Source of the DNA: Enemella evansiae
Lineage (GTDB): Bacteria > Pseudomonadota > Alphaproteobacteria > Rhodobacterales > Rhodobacteraceae
DNA: 64,000 nucleotides
NCBI GenBank assembly: GCA_017255395.1
Contig: JAFKDC010000004.1
Location: forward strand, 62,001-126,000
Direction of reading: 5' to 3'
The notes under the pieces are model-generated. The model ran no database searches. It was not told where the DNA came from and saw only the letters and a program-made list of their open reading frames with translations. Position numbers and translations under genes: made by a program. Each line of letters begins with the position of its first letter. Within the stretch, counting starts at the first letter, position 1. This document shows positions 1-8,176 of this stretch, piece after piece.

Positions 1-527
1 TGCCGGGTATAGCATCAGCATAACATGAGGGTGGGCCGGGCCTTGCCCGGCAAGCGGTCCGCCTTCGCGCACCGCGCCTTCGGTGCATTGCGCGGCGTCC
101 CGTGTCTTGCGGTTGTCAGGAGCGGCGCCGGACGCTTGGATATGGTCGGCATGTTCCCTGACATGTCCGGCGGTGGAGGCCTGTTGATCCGCGAGGCGCG
201 ATCCGACGGCCTTTTCGGCCCTTGTGCGAACCAATTCCGGCGAGATCTTCTTTGCAGGTTCCAGTGAAATCCAGTGACCGTTGCGACTTACTGGGTTCAA
301 TGAAAAATGACATAAATATAATATGTTATGACGCTCACTTGTGGCGATACATAAGCGCTAGATGCGCAAATCTACACCCAGCACCCGCCTGCCTTCGCGG
401 GCTGCACCCGTGGCGCCTTGCAGGGCGTCCTGTGCTGGGGCCACTAGATTTCTGACCTGCGCTGAAGAAAAGGCGGGCCGGGCGCAGACTCCCCCCCTGG
501 GGCCTGTCTGCCGGCGCCTTGGCCTCC
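1..527. other. No convincing gene; left edge
   Basis: No recognisable coding region was found on either strand in these 527 bases, which lie downstream of the CoA-transferase. A frame on the minus strand stays open from about 290 to the edge, but it has no clear start codon and no family resemblance that I recognise. The stretch around 295-350 is markedly AT-rich compared with the rest of the window, which fits a promoter or a transferred fragment. Confidence 0.4.
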
Positions 528-1661
528 TTACCAGCCGGTATCCAGCAGCGCGTTGGCGTCGCCGAGCGTCGGGGCAGCGGTGCTGGAGGACGGGCGCTGC
601 CCGTCGATGCGCAGGGGCAGACGTGTGGTCTGCATCCGCACCGCGTCGCGGGCGATTTCCTGCGTCATATCAAGTGTCTGTAGGACGCCGCTGTCCAGCA
701 CGCCGTCCCAGTCCATCACCGGCGCGGCCCAGATATCGGCCTCTATGAAGGCCTGCATCCAGTGCTCGGTGGGCCGGGTCAGCAGGCGCTCGGCAAGGCC
801 CGCCTTGATCTCGTCCCGGGCGGCGAAGGCGTCCCTGGTGGCGATTTCGGCGGGCAGGCCGGTCATCCGCGCCAGCAGCTCCAGCTTGCCCATGGCGATG
901 GCCACATGGCCGTCGGCGGTCTGGTAGACACCATAGGGCGCAGCCAGATAGGCGTGCGCCGGGTTGTTGGCAGAGCGCACCGGCGTGCGGCGGCCATCGT
1001 TCAGCCAGGTGGTCAGAAGCTCGAACTGAAGGTCGGCCAGCACCTCGATCAGCGAGGTCTCGACATAGCCGCCGATGCCCTTCACCGCCCGCCGGTACAG
1101 AAGCGCCAGAACCCCCTGCGCCAGCGCGGCGCCCGCCAGCACGTCGGCGATGGGCAGGCCCATGGCCACCGGCCCGTCGTCGCGCCCGCCCGACAGCCAC
1201 ATCACGCCGGACCGTGCCTGCGCCAGAAGATCCTGCCCCGGCAGGTCGACCCATGGCCCGGTGGCGCCGTAGCCGGTTACCGTGCCGTAGACCACCTTGG
1301 GGTTCATCGCCTTCACCGCCTCGTAACCAAAGCCCAGCCGGTCCATGACCCCGGGGCGAAAGTTCTGCAGGATAACGTCGGCGCCCTCGGCCAGCCCGCG
1401 CAGGCGGTCGCGGTCGGCCTCTGACTTCAGGTCCACCGCGACGGAGCGCTTGTTGCGGTTGATGGCGTGGAAGATCGTGCTTTCTCCGCCGATCTTGGTG
1501 TCGGTCAGGTACAGGTAGCGCGACAGGTCGCCCTGTCCGGCGCGTTCCACCTTGACCACCTCGGCGCCAAGGTCGGCCAGTTTCAGCGCGCAGTAGGGAC
1601 CGGCGAGGAATTGCGAGAAATCGAGGACTTTGAGCCCTGCAAGCGGCAGATCGAGCGTCAT
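528..1661 (-). CDS. CaiB/BaiF family CoA-transferase (class III)
   Basis: A 377-residue protein of the class III CoA-transferase family, which moves CoA between carboxylic acids through an aspartyl-CoA thioester. The N-terminus has the family pattern (LAGLKVLDFSQFLAGPYCA, then LADLGAEVVKVER). The likely catalytic aspartate is Asp144 in GQDLLAQARSG. FRPGVMDRLGFGYEA is the usual conserved block near residues 101-115. Length fits the family at about 380-400 residues. The ATG overlaps the stop of the upstream solute-binding protein by four bases (ATGA), so the two are translationally coupled. The acid substrate cannot be told from sequence. The divergent IclR gene is the obvious candidate regulator. 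Confidence 0.9.
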   Translation of the reverse strand: MTLDLPLAGLKVLDFSQFLAGPYCALKLADLGAEVVKVERAGQGDLSRYLYLTDTKIGGESTIFHAINRNKRSVAVDLKSEADRDRLRGLAEGADVILQNFRPGVMDRLGFGYEAVKAMNPKVVYGTVTGYGATGPWVDLPGQDLLAQARSGVMWLSGGRDDGPVAMGLPIADVLAGAALAQGVLALLYRRAVKGIGGYVETSLIEVLADLQFELLTTWLNDGRRTPVRSANNPAHAYLAAPYGVYQTADGHVAIAMGKLELLARMTGLPAEIATRDAFAARDEIKAGLAERLLTRPTEHWMQAFIEADIWAAPVMDWDGVLDSGVLQTLDMTQEIARDAVRMQTTRLPLRIDGQRPSSSTAAPTLGDANALLDTGW

Positions 1662-2797
1662 GCGGGAAAGCTTTCGAGGAAACGGGCATGCAGGGCGCTC
1701 AGCGCGCTGTCATGCGTTGTCTTGCCGGTCAGGGCGTCTAGCAGGATGTGAGAGGCCTCTTCCTGAAACCCCATGTAGCCGGCGTGACGGGGGCGCAGCC
1801 ACGCGGCCTCGTGGCTCATGCGGGTCTGGTGGTAGGCATTGCCAGTGCGGGCGTTCACCGCCGCGTCGGCCCATGCCAGCGCGTTGCCCGGCTGGCCGTT
1901 GTTGGCGGTATAAAGGCCCGACTGCACCCCGGCAGAGGCGACCCACAGCGCGAATTCGGTGCAAAGTTCGGGATGCTCCGTGCGCGCCGAGACCGCCAGC
2001 CCCGTGCCGCCAAGCGCCGAGCCCAGCGGCCCTGACAGACCCGCCGCCGGGATGTCGTGGAAGGACAGGCGGTTCGGGCGATAGCCCTCCTGCGCGTAGG
2101 GCGCGTAGAGGTAGGTGAAGGGGATCATCGCCGCGCGCGATCCATCGGCCAGCGCGTCCAGCGCCGCGATCGGGTCCATGCCGTGGCAGGCGGGGTCCAC
2201 GGCGTCGGAGAGCGCCTGCAGCGCCTCCATCGTGCGGCCCCCGTTCGCGGGGTCGAGGGCCGTGTCGCGGCTGACCGGAAAGGGCGTGCCGAGGTTGGCC
2301 ATCAGGGTGAAGAAGCACATCAGCACATGCGGCGGGCGCAGCGGCAACAGCACGCGGCCCGCGCGGGCCTCTGCGATCACGGCGGAGAGGTCCGTCAGGG
2401 AGGCGTCGCACAGGTCCGGGCGGATCGCCTGCACCTGACAGGCGGCATCCACCGGCAGCGCCCATTGGTGGCCGCCGTAGAAATAGCTGTGGAAGCTCTT
2501 GCCCACTGTCTCCGAGGCCAGTTGCTCCAGCACCGCCGGGTCGCCGTGCCGGTCGATGGGCAGCAGGCAGTTGTGGGCCACGACCTCGCCGACGTGGGGG
2601 TGGTCGATGATCATCAGGTCGTAGGTCGCGGCCAGTTCGTCCACCGGCGTGCTTTCGAACCCCTGAAGCGAGCGTTTGTCCCAGTCGATCCGAACATGCG
2701 GATGGCGGCCCCGGAAGGCCGCGCTGGCGGCCACCAGCGGGTCGTAGCCCCGCGGGTCGGACCAGGTCATGCCCCTGAGCGTGCGTGTTTCGGCCAC
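1658..2797 (-). CDS. Solute-binding-protein-like (family 1 fold), no signal peptide
   Basis: A 379-residue protein resembling extracellular solute-binding proteins of ABC importers: AAFRGRHPHVRIDWDKRS near the N-terminus, then DLMIIDHPHVGEV and PLGSALGGTGLAVSA. I chose the GTG at 2797 because GAGGAGGA lies just upstream on this strand; a longer frame extends to 2851 without such support. From this start the N-terminus (AETRTLRGMTW) is not a signal peptide or lipobox, and no permease or ATPase gene is nearby. It overlaps the CoA-transferase by four bases. It may be a cytosolic ligand-binding protein recruited to work with that enzyme. The fold call is fairly safe; the role is unknown. Confidence 0.75.
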   Translation of the reverse strand: MAETRTLRGMTWSDPRGYDPLVAASAAFRGRHPHVRIDWDKRSLQGFESTPVDELAATYDLMIIDHPHVGEVVAHNCLLPIDRHGDPAVLEQLASETVGKSFHSYFYGGHQWALPVDAACQVQAIRPDLCDASLTDLSAVIAEARAGRVLLPLRPPHVLMCFFTLMANLGTPFPVSRDTALDPANGGRTMEALQALSDAVDPACHGMDPIAALDALADGSRAAMIPFTYLYAPYAQEGYRPNRLSFHDIPAAGLSGPLGSALGGTGLAVSARTEHPELCTEFALWVASAGVQSGLYTANNGQPGNALAWADAAVNARTGNAYHQTRMSHEAAWLRPRHAGYMGFQEEASHILLDALTGKTTHDSALSALHARFLESFPA

Positions 2798-2951
2798 GGT
2801 TGTCCTCCTCTTTCCGGCAGGATAGCGTCGCGCCTTCACAAGTAAAAGCAAATTTTATATTTAGAGAATTCAGGTCCGGCAGTTGTCAGCCCGGCGCGCA
2901 GGCAGATAAGATACGCCGACCAGAGGCCGCGATTTCGCGGGCAGGAGCACA

Positions 2952-3767
2952 ATGAAAACCAAGACCGCCGATGTCCGGCAGGATGACGATAAGTACCGCG
3001 CGCCCGCCCTGTCCAAGGGGCTTGATATTCTCGAGCTGCTGGCCTCCAGCGCCGAGGGGCTGACCCAGATCGAGATCGCAAAGCAGCTGGGCCGGACGAC
3101 GTCAGAGATCTTTCGCATGCTGATGGTGCTGCGGCAGCGCGGCTACGTGGACCTCTATGCGGACGACGACCGCTATCACCTGACAACGCGGATGTTCGAG
3201 TTGGCCCACCGGCATCCGCCGACCCGGCGGCTGACCTCGATCGCCGGCGAGGCCATGCAAAGGCTAGCCGATCAGGTCAACCAGTCCATGCATCTCGGGA
3301 TCATCCATTCGGGCCGCGTGCTGGTCATTGCGCAGGTGGATTGCCAGGACAACAACGTGACCTCGGTGCGGCTGGGGGCGCATATCCCGATCTTCGAGAC
3401 CGCCTCGGGCCGGGTGCTGGCCGCCTGGATGGAAGAGGACAGGCTGAAAAGGCTGGTCGGGGATGCGGGGCAAGAGCCGCGCGACAAATACAAGGCCTTC
3501 ATCGATGACCTGCCCGCCGTGCGGGCGGCGGGCTACTGCGCCCAGCCCTCGCTGACCATCGAGGGGGTGCAGAACATCTCTGCTCCGATCTTCGATTTCC
3601 GTGGCGGGGTGATTGCCGCGGTCACGATCCCCTTCGTGCACCGCCTGACGGGAACCTCCGCCGCCTCGGCAGAGGATTGCCGCGCCCGCCTTGTGGCGAT
3701 GGCCGCCGACATCTCGCGCAGGCTGGGTGCCGGGGCGGCGCTGGACGACACGGCGCAGCCGGGTTGA
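2952..3767 (+). CDS. IclR family transcriptional regulator
   Basis: A 271-residue regulator with the two IclR parts: an N-terminal winged helix-turn-helix (ALSKGLDILELLASSAEGLTQIEIAKQLG at about residues 18-46) and a C-terminal effector domain with HLGIIHSGRVLVIAQVD and SAPIFDFRGGVIAAVTIPF. It is divergent from the solute-binding protein/CoA-transferase operon and shares a 154-base intergenic region with it. That region is AT-rich near 2840-2870, where an operator would be expected. The likely targets are that operon and itself. The effector is unknown but should relate to the substrate of the CoA-transferase. Confidence 0.92.
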   Translation: MKTKTADVRQDDDKYRAPALSKGLDILELLASSAEGLTQIEIAKQLGRTTSEIFRMLMVLRQRGYVDLYADDDRYHLTTRMFELAHRHPPTRRLTSIAGEAMQRLADQVNQSMHLGIIHSGRVLVIAQVDCQDNNVTSVRLGAHIPIFETASGRVLAAWMEEDRLKRLVGDAGQEPRDKYKAFIDDLPAVRAAGYCAQPSLTIEGVQNISAPIFDFRGGVIAAVTIPFVHRLTGTSAASAEDCRARLVAMAADISRRLGAGAALDDTAQPG

Positions 3768-4030
3768 CCGGGATCGGGCCGGACCGGGGAACCATCGGGG
3801 GACCGGTCACAGCAGCGTTTGCCTTTGCTGTCGGTCCGACGATCTTGATCACCGAGTTCACGGTGACGACAACAACCTGAAAGATCGGTTGTCACCGGGG
3901 AACGGGACACCGTCGATGAAGACTGTATCCCGGTTTGTGGCCATGACTGGAGAGGTCCCTTCACCGCGCCATGGGCAGGGCGGGTGAGGCGGGAACCGGC
4001 CATCGCTGTCCCCGTCTCACCGCTTCCGGT

Positions 4031-4378
4031 TCAAGGGTCGCTTGCGGCGCATTGCAAGAGGGCTTCGCCCTTCCCCACATCGCTCAGCGTGGCAGTCCCG
4101 CCCTTTGTCCACCATTCGTAGTGCCCGGACACGTAGCGCGCGCCGGAGGCCGCGACCACGTTGACGAATACACGCTGGCCGCCGTCCACGGGAACCAGCG
4201 CCAGTACGTCGGTGGCCGAGGTCAGGTAATGCACGTTGAAGGGGTGCGTCGCATCGCAATCGTATTCCTGCGTGCGGATCATCATGTCCCGGGATTCGAA
4301 GCCCAGCGAAAACGAGACCTCCGCCGATGCGGCAGTGGCGCATACCGCGGAAATCGCTACGATTGATCCAAAACGCAT
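4031..4378 (-). CDS. MliC-like lysozyme-inhibitor domain protein, periplasmic
   Basis: A 115-residue secreted protein. The start at 4378 gives a signal peptide (MRFGSIVAISAVCATAASA) with an AxA cleavage site before EVSFSLGF. The mature part has the MliC pattern: an early Y-x-C pair (EYDCDATHPFNVHYL), then VVAASGARYVSGHYEWWTKGGTATL, and a final cysteine in LLQCAA that can pair with the first. The ASGARY block is the MliC segment that contacts the lysozyme active site. Unlike E. coli MliC there is no good lipobox, so it is probably soluble in the periplasm (PliC-like). It appears to be a single-gene unit, divergent from the response regulator. Confidence 0.75.
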   Translation of the reverse strand: MRFGSIVAISAVCATAASAEVSFSLGFESRDMMIRTQEYDCDATHPFNVHYLTSATDVLALVPVDGGQRVFVNVVAASGARYVSGHYEWWTKGGTATLSDVGKGEALLQCAASDP

Positions 4379-4594
4379 AAGACATCCTCTCGTCCAGTCC
4401 GGCGCGACCCTTCCGGGCCGCTGCTCGTGGACACCGACAGTATCGCGCCTTGGTACGGCGGGAAAGGCCGCCAAGCGGCTGCGCCGCCGTCCGGCGCGAT
4501 GCCCCTTCCGCGCGGCGGTCGAAGCGGCTTGAGGTTGACCTGCGGGCATGGTCTCTCTTTGCGCGATGTGCCGCACGCGGTCAGGAGGAGCCAG

Positions 4595-5953
4595 ATGCCC
4601 AGTTTGAACGAAGTCGCGGCCGGAGAGGGGCTGGCCGAAGCGCGGATTCTGGTTGTCGACGACGAGCCGGGCATGCGCCATTTCCTGACCAAGACCCTGC
4701 GGCCGCTCTGCGCGGCGGTCGATGAGGCGGAGGATGTGGTCACCGCGACCGAGCGCCTTGGCGCAAGGCACTACGACGTGATGATCCTCGACAACATGAT
4801 GCCCGGCCAGAAAGGCATCGACTGGCTGGTCAACCAGCAGCGCGAGGGCGGCACCACGGATACGATCCTGATCACCGCATATGCCGACCTGCAAACCGCC
4901 ATCGACGCGTTGCGGGCGGGGGCCACCGACTTCGTGCTGAAGCCGTTCCGCTCGAACCAGATCATCAACGCGCTGCGCCGCTGCATCGAGATGGCCCGGC
5001 TGCGGCGGGAAAACTGGTTGCTGCGCCGCGAACTGGAAAATGCGCTGCCGGGGCGGCGGCGGCGGCGCGAGCTGGTGGGCAACTCCCCGGCCATCGAAAC
5101 GGTGAAGGCGCTGCTGGACCGGGTGGCGCAGGTTTCGACGCCGGTGCTGATCACCGGCCAGTCGGGAAGCGGCAAGGAGGTGGCGGCGCGGCACCTGCAT
5201 GCGCGTTCGTCGCGGGCGGGCGGGCCCTTCGTTCCGATCCAGTGCGGCACCATCCCGAACGACATGATCGAGCTGGAGCTGTTCGGCCATGCCGCCGGGG
5301 TGGTGCCGGGGGCGGTGGGCAGCCGCGAGGGGCTGCTTGCCTCCGCCGGGGGCGGCACGGTCTTCCTGGATGAGGTCAGCGAGCTTGGCCCCGGCGCCCA
5401 GCGGGCGCTGTTGCGGGTGCTGGAGGACGGGGTGATCCGCCCGGTCGGGACCGAGCGGGCGGTGCAGCTTGACGTGCGCTTCGTCATGTCAACGACCCGT
5501 CCTTTGCGCGCGGCGGTCGAGGCGGGGCGTTTTCGCGAGGACCTGCTGTTTCGGATCAACGTGATCGAGGTCGAGATGGCGCGGCTGAGCGACCGTGGCA
5601 ATGACGTCTGCGATCTGGCCGAACTCTTCCTGCAGGAGATCGCCGAAACCATGCAGATTACGCCGCCCGAGCTGACCGCCCCGGTCCGCGCGGCCCTGTT
5701 GCGGCACGACTGGCCCGGCAATATCCGCGAGCTGCGCAACTTTATCGAACGCTCGCTGATATTCGGCCGTTTCCAGCTGGAAACGCTTGACGCCGACGAA
5801 GAGACCCGGCCGATCACATCGCTGGAAAACCTCGAGCGGCGGGAAATCCTACGGGCGCTTGACCTGCTGGGCGGCAATCGCAGCGAGGCGGCGCGCCAGC
5901 TTGGCATCTCGCGCAAGACCATCGACCGGAAATGCGCCGCCTGGGGCCTGTGA
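4595..5953 (+). CDS. NtrC-family response regulator (REC-AAA+-Fis) lacking GAFTGA
   Basis: A 452-residue response regulator. The ATG at 4595 follows AGGAGG. Domains in order: a receiver domain at about 15-130 with Asp66 (MILDNMMPG) as the phosphoacceptor; an AAA+ domain with Walker A GQSGSGKE at 188-195 and Walker B GGTVFLDEV; and a C-terminal Fis-type helix-turn-helix (GNRSEAARQLGISRKTIDRK). The loop that normally reads GAFTGA and contacts sigma-54 reads GVVPGA at residues 235-240. This suggests that it may not act through sigma-54, as in the sigma-54-independent NtrC of Rhodobacter capsulatus. It sits one base upstream of the sensor kinase ATG, so the two form a pair. The neighbouring OFA transporter and formate dehydrogenase suggest control of formate/oxalate use. 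Confidence 0.92.
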   Translation: MPSLNEVAAGEGLAEARILVVDDEPGMRHFLTKTLRPLCAAVDEAEDVVTATERLGARHYDVMILDNMMPGQKGIDWLVNQQREGGTTDTILITAYADLQTAIDALRAGATDFVLKPFRSNQIINALRRCIEMARLRRENWLLRRELENALPGRRRRRELVGNSPAIETVKALLDRVAQVSTPVLITGQSGSGKEVAARHLHARSSRAGGPFVPIQCGTIPNDMIELELFGHAAGVVPGAVGSREGLLASAGGGTVFLDEVSELGPGAQRALLRVLEDGVIRPVGTERAVQLDVRFVMSTTRPLRAAVEAGRFREDLLFRINVIEVEMARLSDRGNDVCDLAELFLQEIAETMQITPPELTAPVRAALLRHDWPGNIRELRNFIERSLIFGRFQLETLDADEETRPITSLENLERREILRALDLLGGNRSEAARQLGISRKTIDRKCAAWGL

Positions 5954-5954
5954 T

Positions 5955-7913
5955 ATGCGCTCGCTGTTTACCTCCGTCCGCATGCGGCTTCTGGTGCTTG
6001 CGCTTCTGCCGATGCTGGTGCTGCTGCCCCTGCTGCTGGGCGGCGCCGTCTGGCGCTGGTCGGGCAAGGTCGATGCGCTGCTGGTCAACAAGGTCACGGG
6101 TGACCTGACGATCGCCGACCAGTACCTCGCCCGGCTGGTCAACCGGTCGGGCGAGCGGGTCGACGCCGTGGCCCGCTCTGCCGTTTTCCGCGACGCGCTG
6201 CGCGAGGGGACCACCGAGGCCTTCCTTGACAGCGAGCGGCAGCGGCTGGGGCTGGATTTTCTCTACCTTGCGGCTGGCGATGGCGCGCCGCTGGGCTTTG
6301 CGGCGGCAGACTGGCCGGTGATCGCCGAGGCCATCGAAGGCCGGGCCAGAAGCGCGGTCGACATTTTCAGCGCGCGCGAACTGGATGCCGTGAACCCGGC
6401 TCTGCCGGGCCGGGCGCAGATCCCGCTGGTGCCCACCCGCGCCGCCGTTCCGACCGACCGGGATGCGGAAACGCGCGGGATGGTGATCCATTCCGCCGCG
6501 CCCGCGACCCTGCCCGGCGGCGCGCCGGGGGCGCTGGTCGGAGGCCTGCTTCTGAACAGCAACCTCGATTTCATCGACACCATCAACGCCCTTGTCTACC
6601 GCGAACAAAGCCTGCCGCAGGGCTCTCAGGGCACCGCAACGCTGTTTCTGGAGGACGTGCGCGTCTCGACCAACGTGCGCCTGTTCGAGAACGTCCGCGC
6701 GCTGGGGACACGGGTTTCGGCAGAGGTGCGCGCGCAGGTGCTGGGCGAAGGCCGCACATGGCTGGACAGCGCCTTTGTCGTCAACGACTGGTATGTCTCG
6801 GCATACGAGCCCATCGTCGACAGCCGGGGCGACCGGGTAGGCATGCTCTACGTCGGGTTCCTAGAGGCGCCCTTCGTGCAGGCCAAGCGCAACTCGATTG
6901 CCGCGCTCATCGTGGCCTTCCTGCTGATCGCGGCGCTTTCGGTGCCGGTCTTCCTGCGGTGGGCCGGGCATATCTTCCGGCCACTCGAACACATGACCCG
7001 CACCATCGCCCGCGTCGAACAGGGCGACCTTTCGGCCCGCAACGGGACGCGGTCCGAAGCCGGGGAAATCGCCCAGGTCGCGGCGCATCTCGATCACCTG
7101 CTGGACCAGCTTCAGGCCCGGGACCGGGCCCTGCGGGACTGGGCGGAAAGCCTTGAAACAAGGGTCGAGCAGCGCACCGCCGACCTGCGCGATGCCAACC
7201 GGCGGCTGGAGCGCACGACGGAACGGCTGATCATGTCGGAAAAACTTGCCGCGGTGGGCGAGATCACCGCCTCGGTCGCGCATGAGATCAACAACCCGGT
7301 GGCGGTGATCCAGGGCAACCTGGACCTTGCCCGGAACGAGCTGGGCGCCGCCGCCGATCTGGTGCATGAAGAGTTCCGGCTGATCGACGATCAGGTTTAC
7401 CGGATTGGCGTCATCGTCTCGAAACTGCTGCAATTCGCCCGACCGGAAGAGTTCTCGGGCGCCGCAGACGCGCTTGATCCGGGCGAGGTGGTGCGCGATT
7501 GCCTCGTGCTGACCCGGCACCAGCTGGAGGGCGCGGGCATCGCGCCACAGCTGGCGCTGGAGCCGACGTCGGCGGTGCGGATCTCGCGGACCGAGTTGCA
7601 GCAGGTCATCGTCAACCTCGTGCTGAATGCCGCCCACGCCATGCCCGATGGCGGAACGCTGACCATTGCGGTCTCGGGCAGCGGTGATACCGTGCGCCTC
7701 GTCATACAGGACGAGGGTGTCGGCATGCCGCCAGAGGTGCTGGCCCGCATCTTCGACCCGTTCTACACGACCAAGCTGGCCCGGGGCACCGGGCTGGGCC
7801 TGTCGATCAGCCAGCAACTGGTGTCGCAGGCCGGCGGCCAGATCTCTGCCAGTTCCGAACCCGGAAAGGGCAGCCGCTTCGAGATTTCCCTGCCCGCGGT
7901 TGATCCGGCGTGA
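5955..7913 (+). CDS. Membrane sensor histidine kinase (Cache-HAMP-HisKA)
   Basis: A 652-residue sensor kinase whose ATG lies one base after the regulator's stop. It has an N-terminal membrane segment (LLVLALLPMLVLLPLLLGGAVW), a periplasmic sensor region of about 270 residues of the Cache type, a second membrane segment (SIAALIVAFLLIAALSVPVFL) and a HAMP linker. The HisKA domain has its phosphoacceptor at His443 (SVAHEINNPVAVIQGN). The HATPase domain has N- and G-boxes (VIVNLVLNAAHAMPDGG, DEGVGMP, GTGLGLSISQQL). It should phosphorylate Asp66 of the preceding regulator. The ligand is not evident; a small carboxylate is likely given Cache sensing and the transporter next door. Confidence 0.92.
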   Translation: MRSLFTSVRMRLLVLALLPMLVLLPLLLGGAVWRWSGKVDALLVNKVTGDLTIADQYLARLVNRSGERVDAVARSAVFRDALREGTTEAFLDSERQRLGLDFLYLAAGDGAPLGFAAADWPVIAEAIEGRARSAVDIFSARELDAVNPALPGRAQIPLVPTRAAVPTDRDAETRGMVIHSAAPATLPGGAPGALVGGLLLNSNLDFIDTINALVYREQSLPQGSQGTATLFLEDVRVSTNVRLFENVRALGTRVSAEVRAQVLGEGRTWLDSAFVVNDWYVSAYEPIVDSRGDRVGMLYVGFLEAPFVQAKRNSIAALIVAFLLIAALSVPVFLRWAGHIFRPLEHMTRTIARVEQGDLSARNGTRSEAGEIAQVAAHLDHLLDQLQARDRALRDWAESLETRVEQRTADLRDANRRLERTTERLIMSEKLAAVGEITASVAHEINNPVAVIQGNLDLARNELGAAADLVHEEFRLIDDQVYRIGVIVSKLLQFARPEEFSGAADALDPGEVVRDCLVLTRHQLEGAGIAPQLALEPTSAVRISRTELQQVIVNLVLNAAHAMPDGGTLTIAVSGSGDTVRLVIQDEGVGMPPEVLARIFDPFYTTKLARGTGLGLSISQQLVSQAGGQISASSEPGKGSRFEISLPAVDPA

Positions 7914-7915
7914 AT

Positions 7916-8013
7916 GGACAGAATGTCCCAATCTATTGCGGTTACCCCGCGCGCGCTGGACGGATTGTCCCGATTGCCCGCAATTCACCCCTTGCCTGAC
8001 AGACAAGATGTCC
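7916..8013. promoter_or_regulatory. Array of three 13-bp palindromes, about 42 bp apart
   Basis: Three related inverted repeats lie between the kinase stop and the OFA gene: GGACAGAATGTCC at 7916-7928, GGACGGATTGTCC at 7958-7970 and AGACAAGATGTCC at 8001-8013. Start-to-start spacings are 42 and 43 bases, four helical turns, so all face the same side of the DNA. The consensus is GGACA-N3-TGTCC. They look like upstream activator sites, most simply for the adjacent response regulator. The 8014-8060 stretch downstream is AT-rich with TTGACA at 8046-8051, compatible with a sigma-70-type promoter. I saw no good -24/-12 element. Confidence 0.65.
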
Positions 8014-8176
8014 ATGTAAGTACTTGATATATATGTAAAAAATTCTTGACAGCAAACTTCCCCCGGCCTTTGCTCCGGCTGCGGCATGCCAGCGCATGCT
8101 GCTCGGGGGGCTGCGAAATGGAGGTCGCTCTTCCCGGTTGCGCGCCAAGGCAAACCAAACCTAGGGAGGACAATCC

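Noticed and set aside
1-290. Gene truncated at the left edge on the minus strand
   Set aside because: The frame is open but has no start codon with a ribosome binding site and no recognisable domain.
4771-5922. Long minus-strand frame opposite the response regulator
   Set aside because: It mirrors the codon pattern of the recognised regulator, is rich in Arg/Ser, and has no family resemblance. A high-GC antisense shadow.
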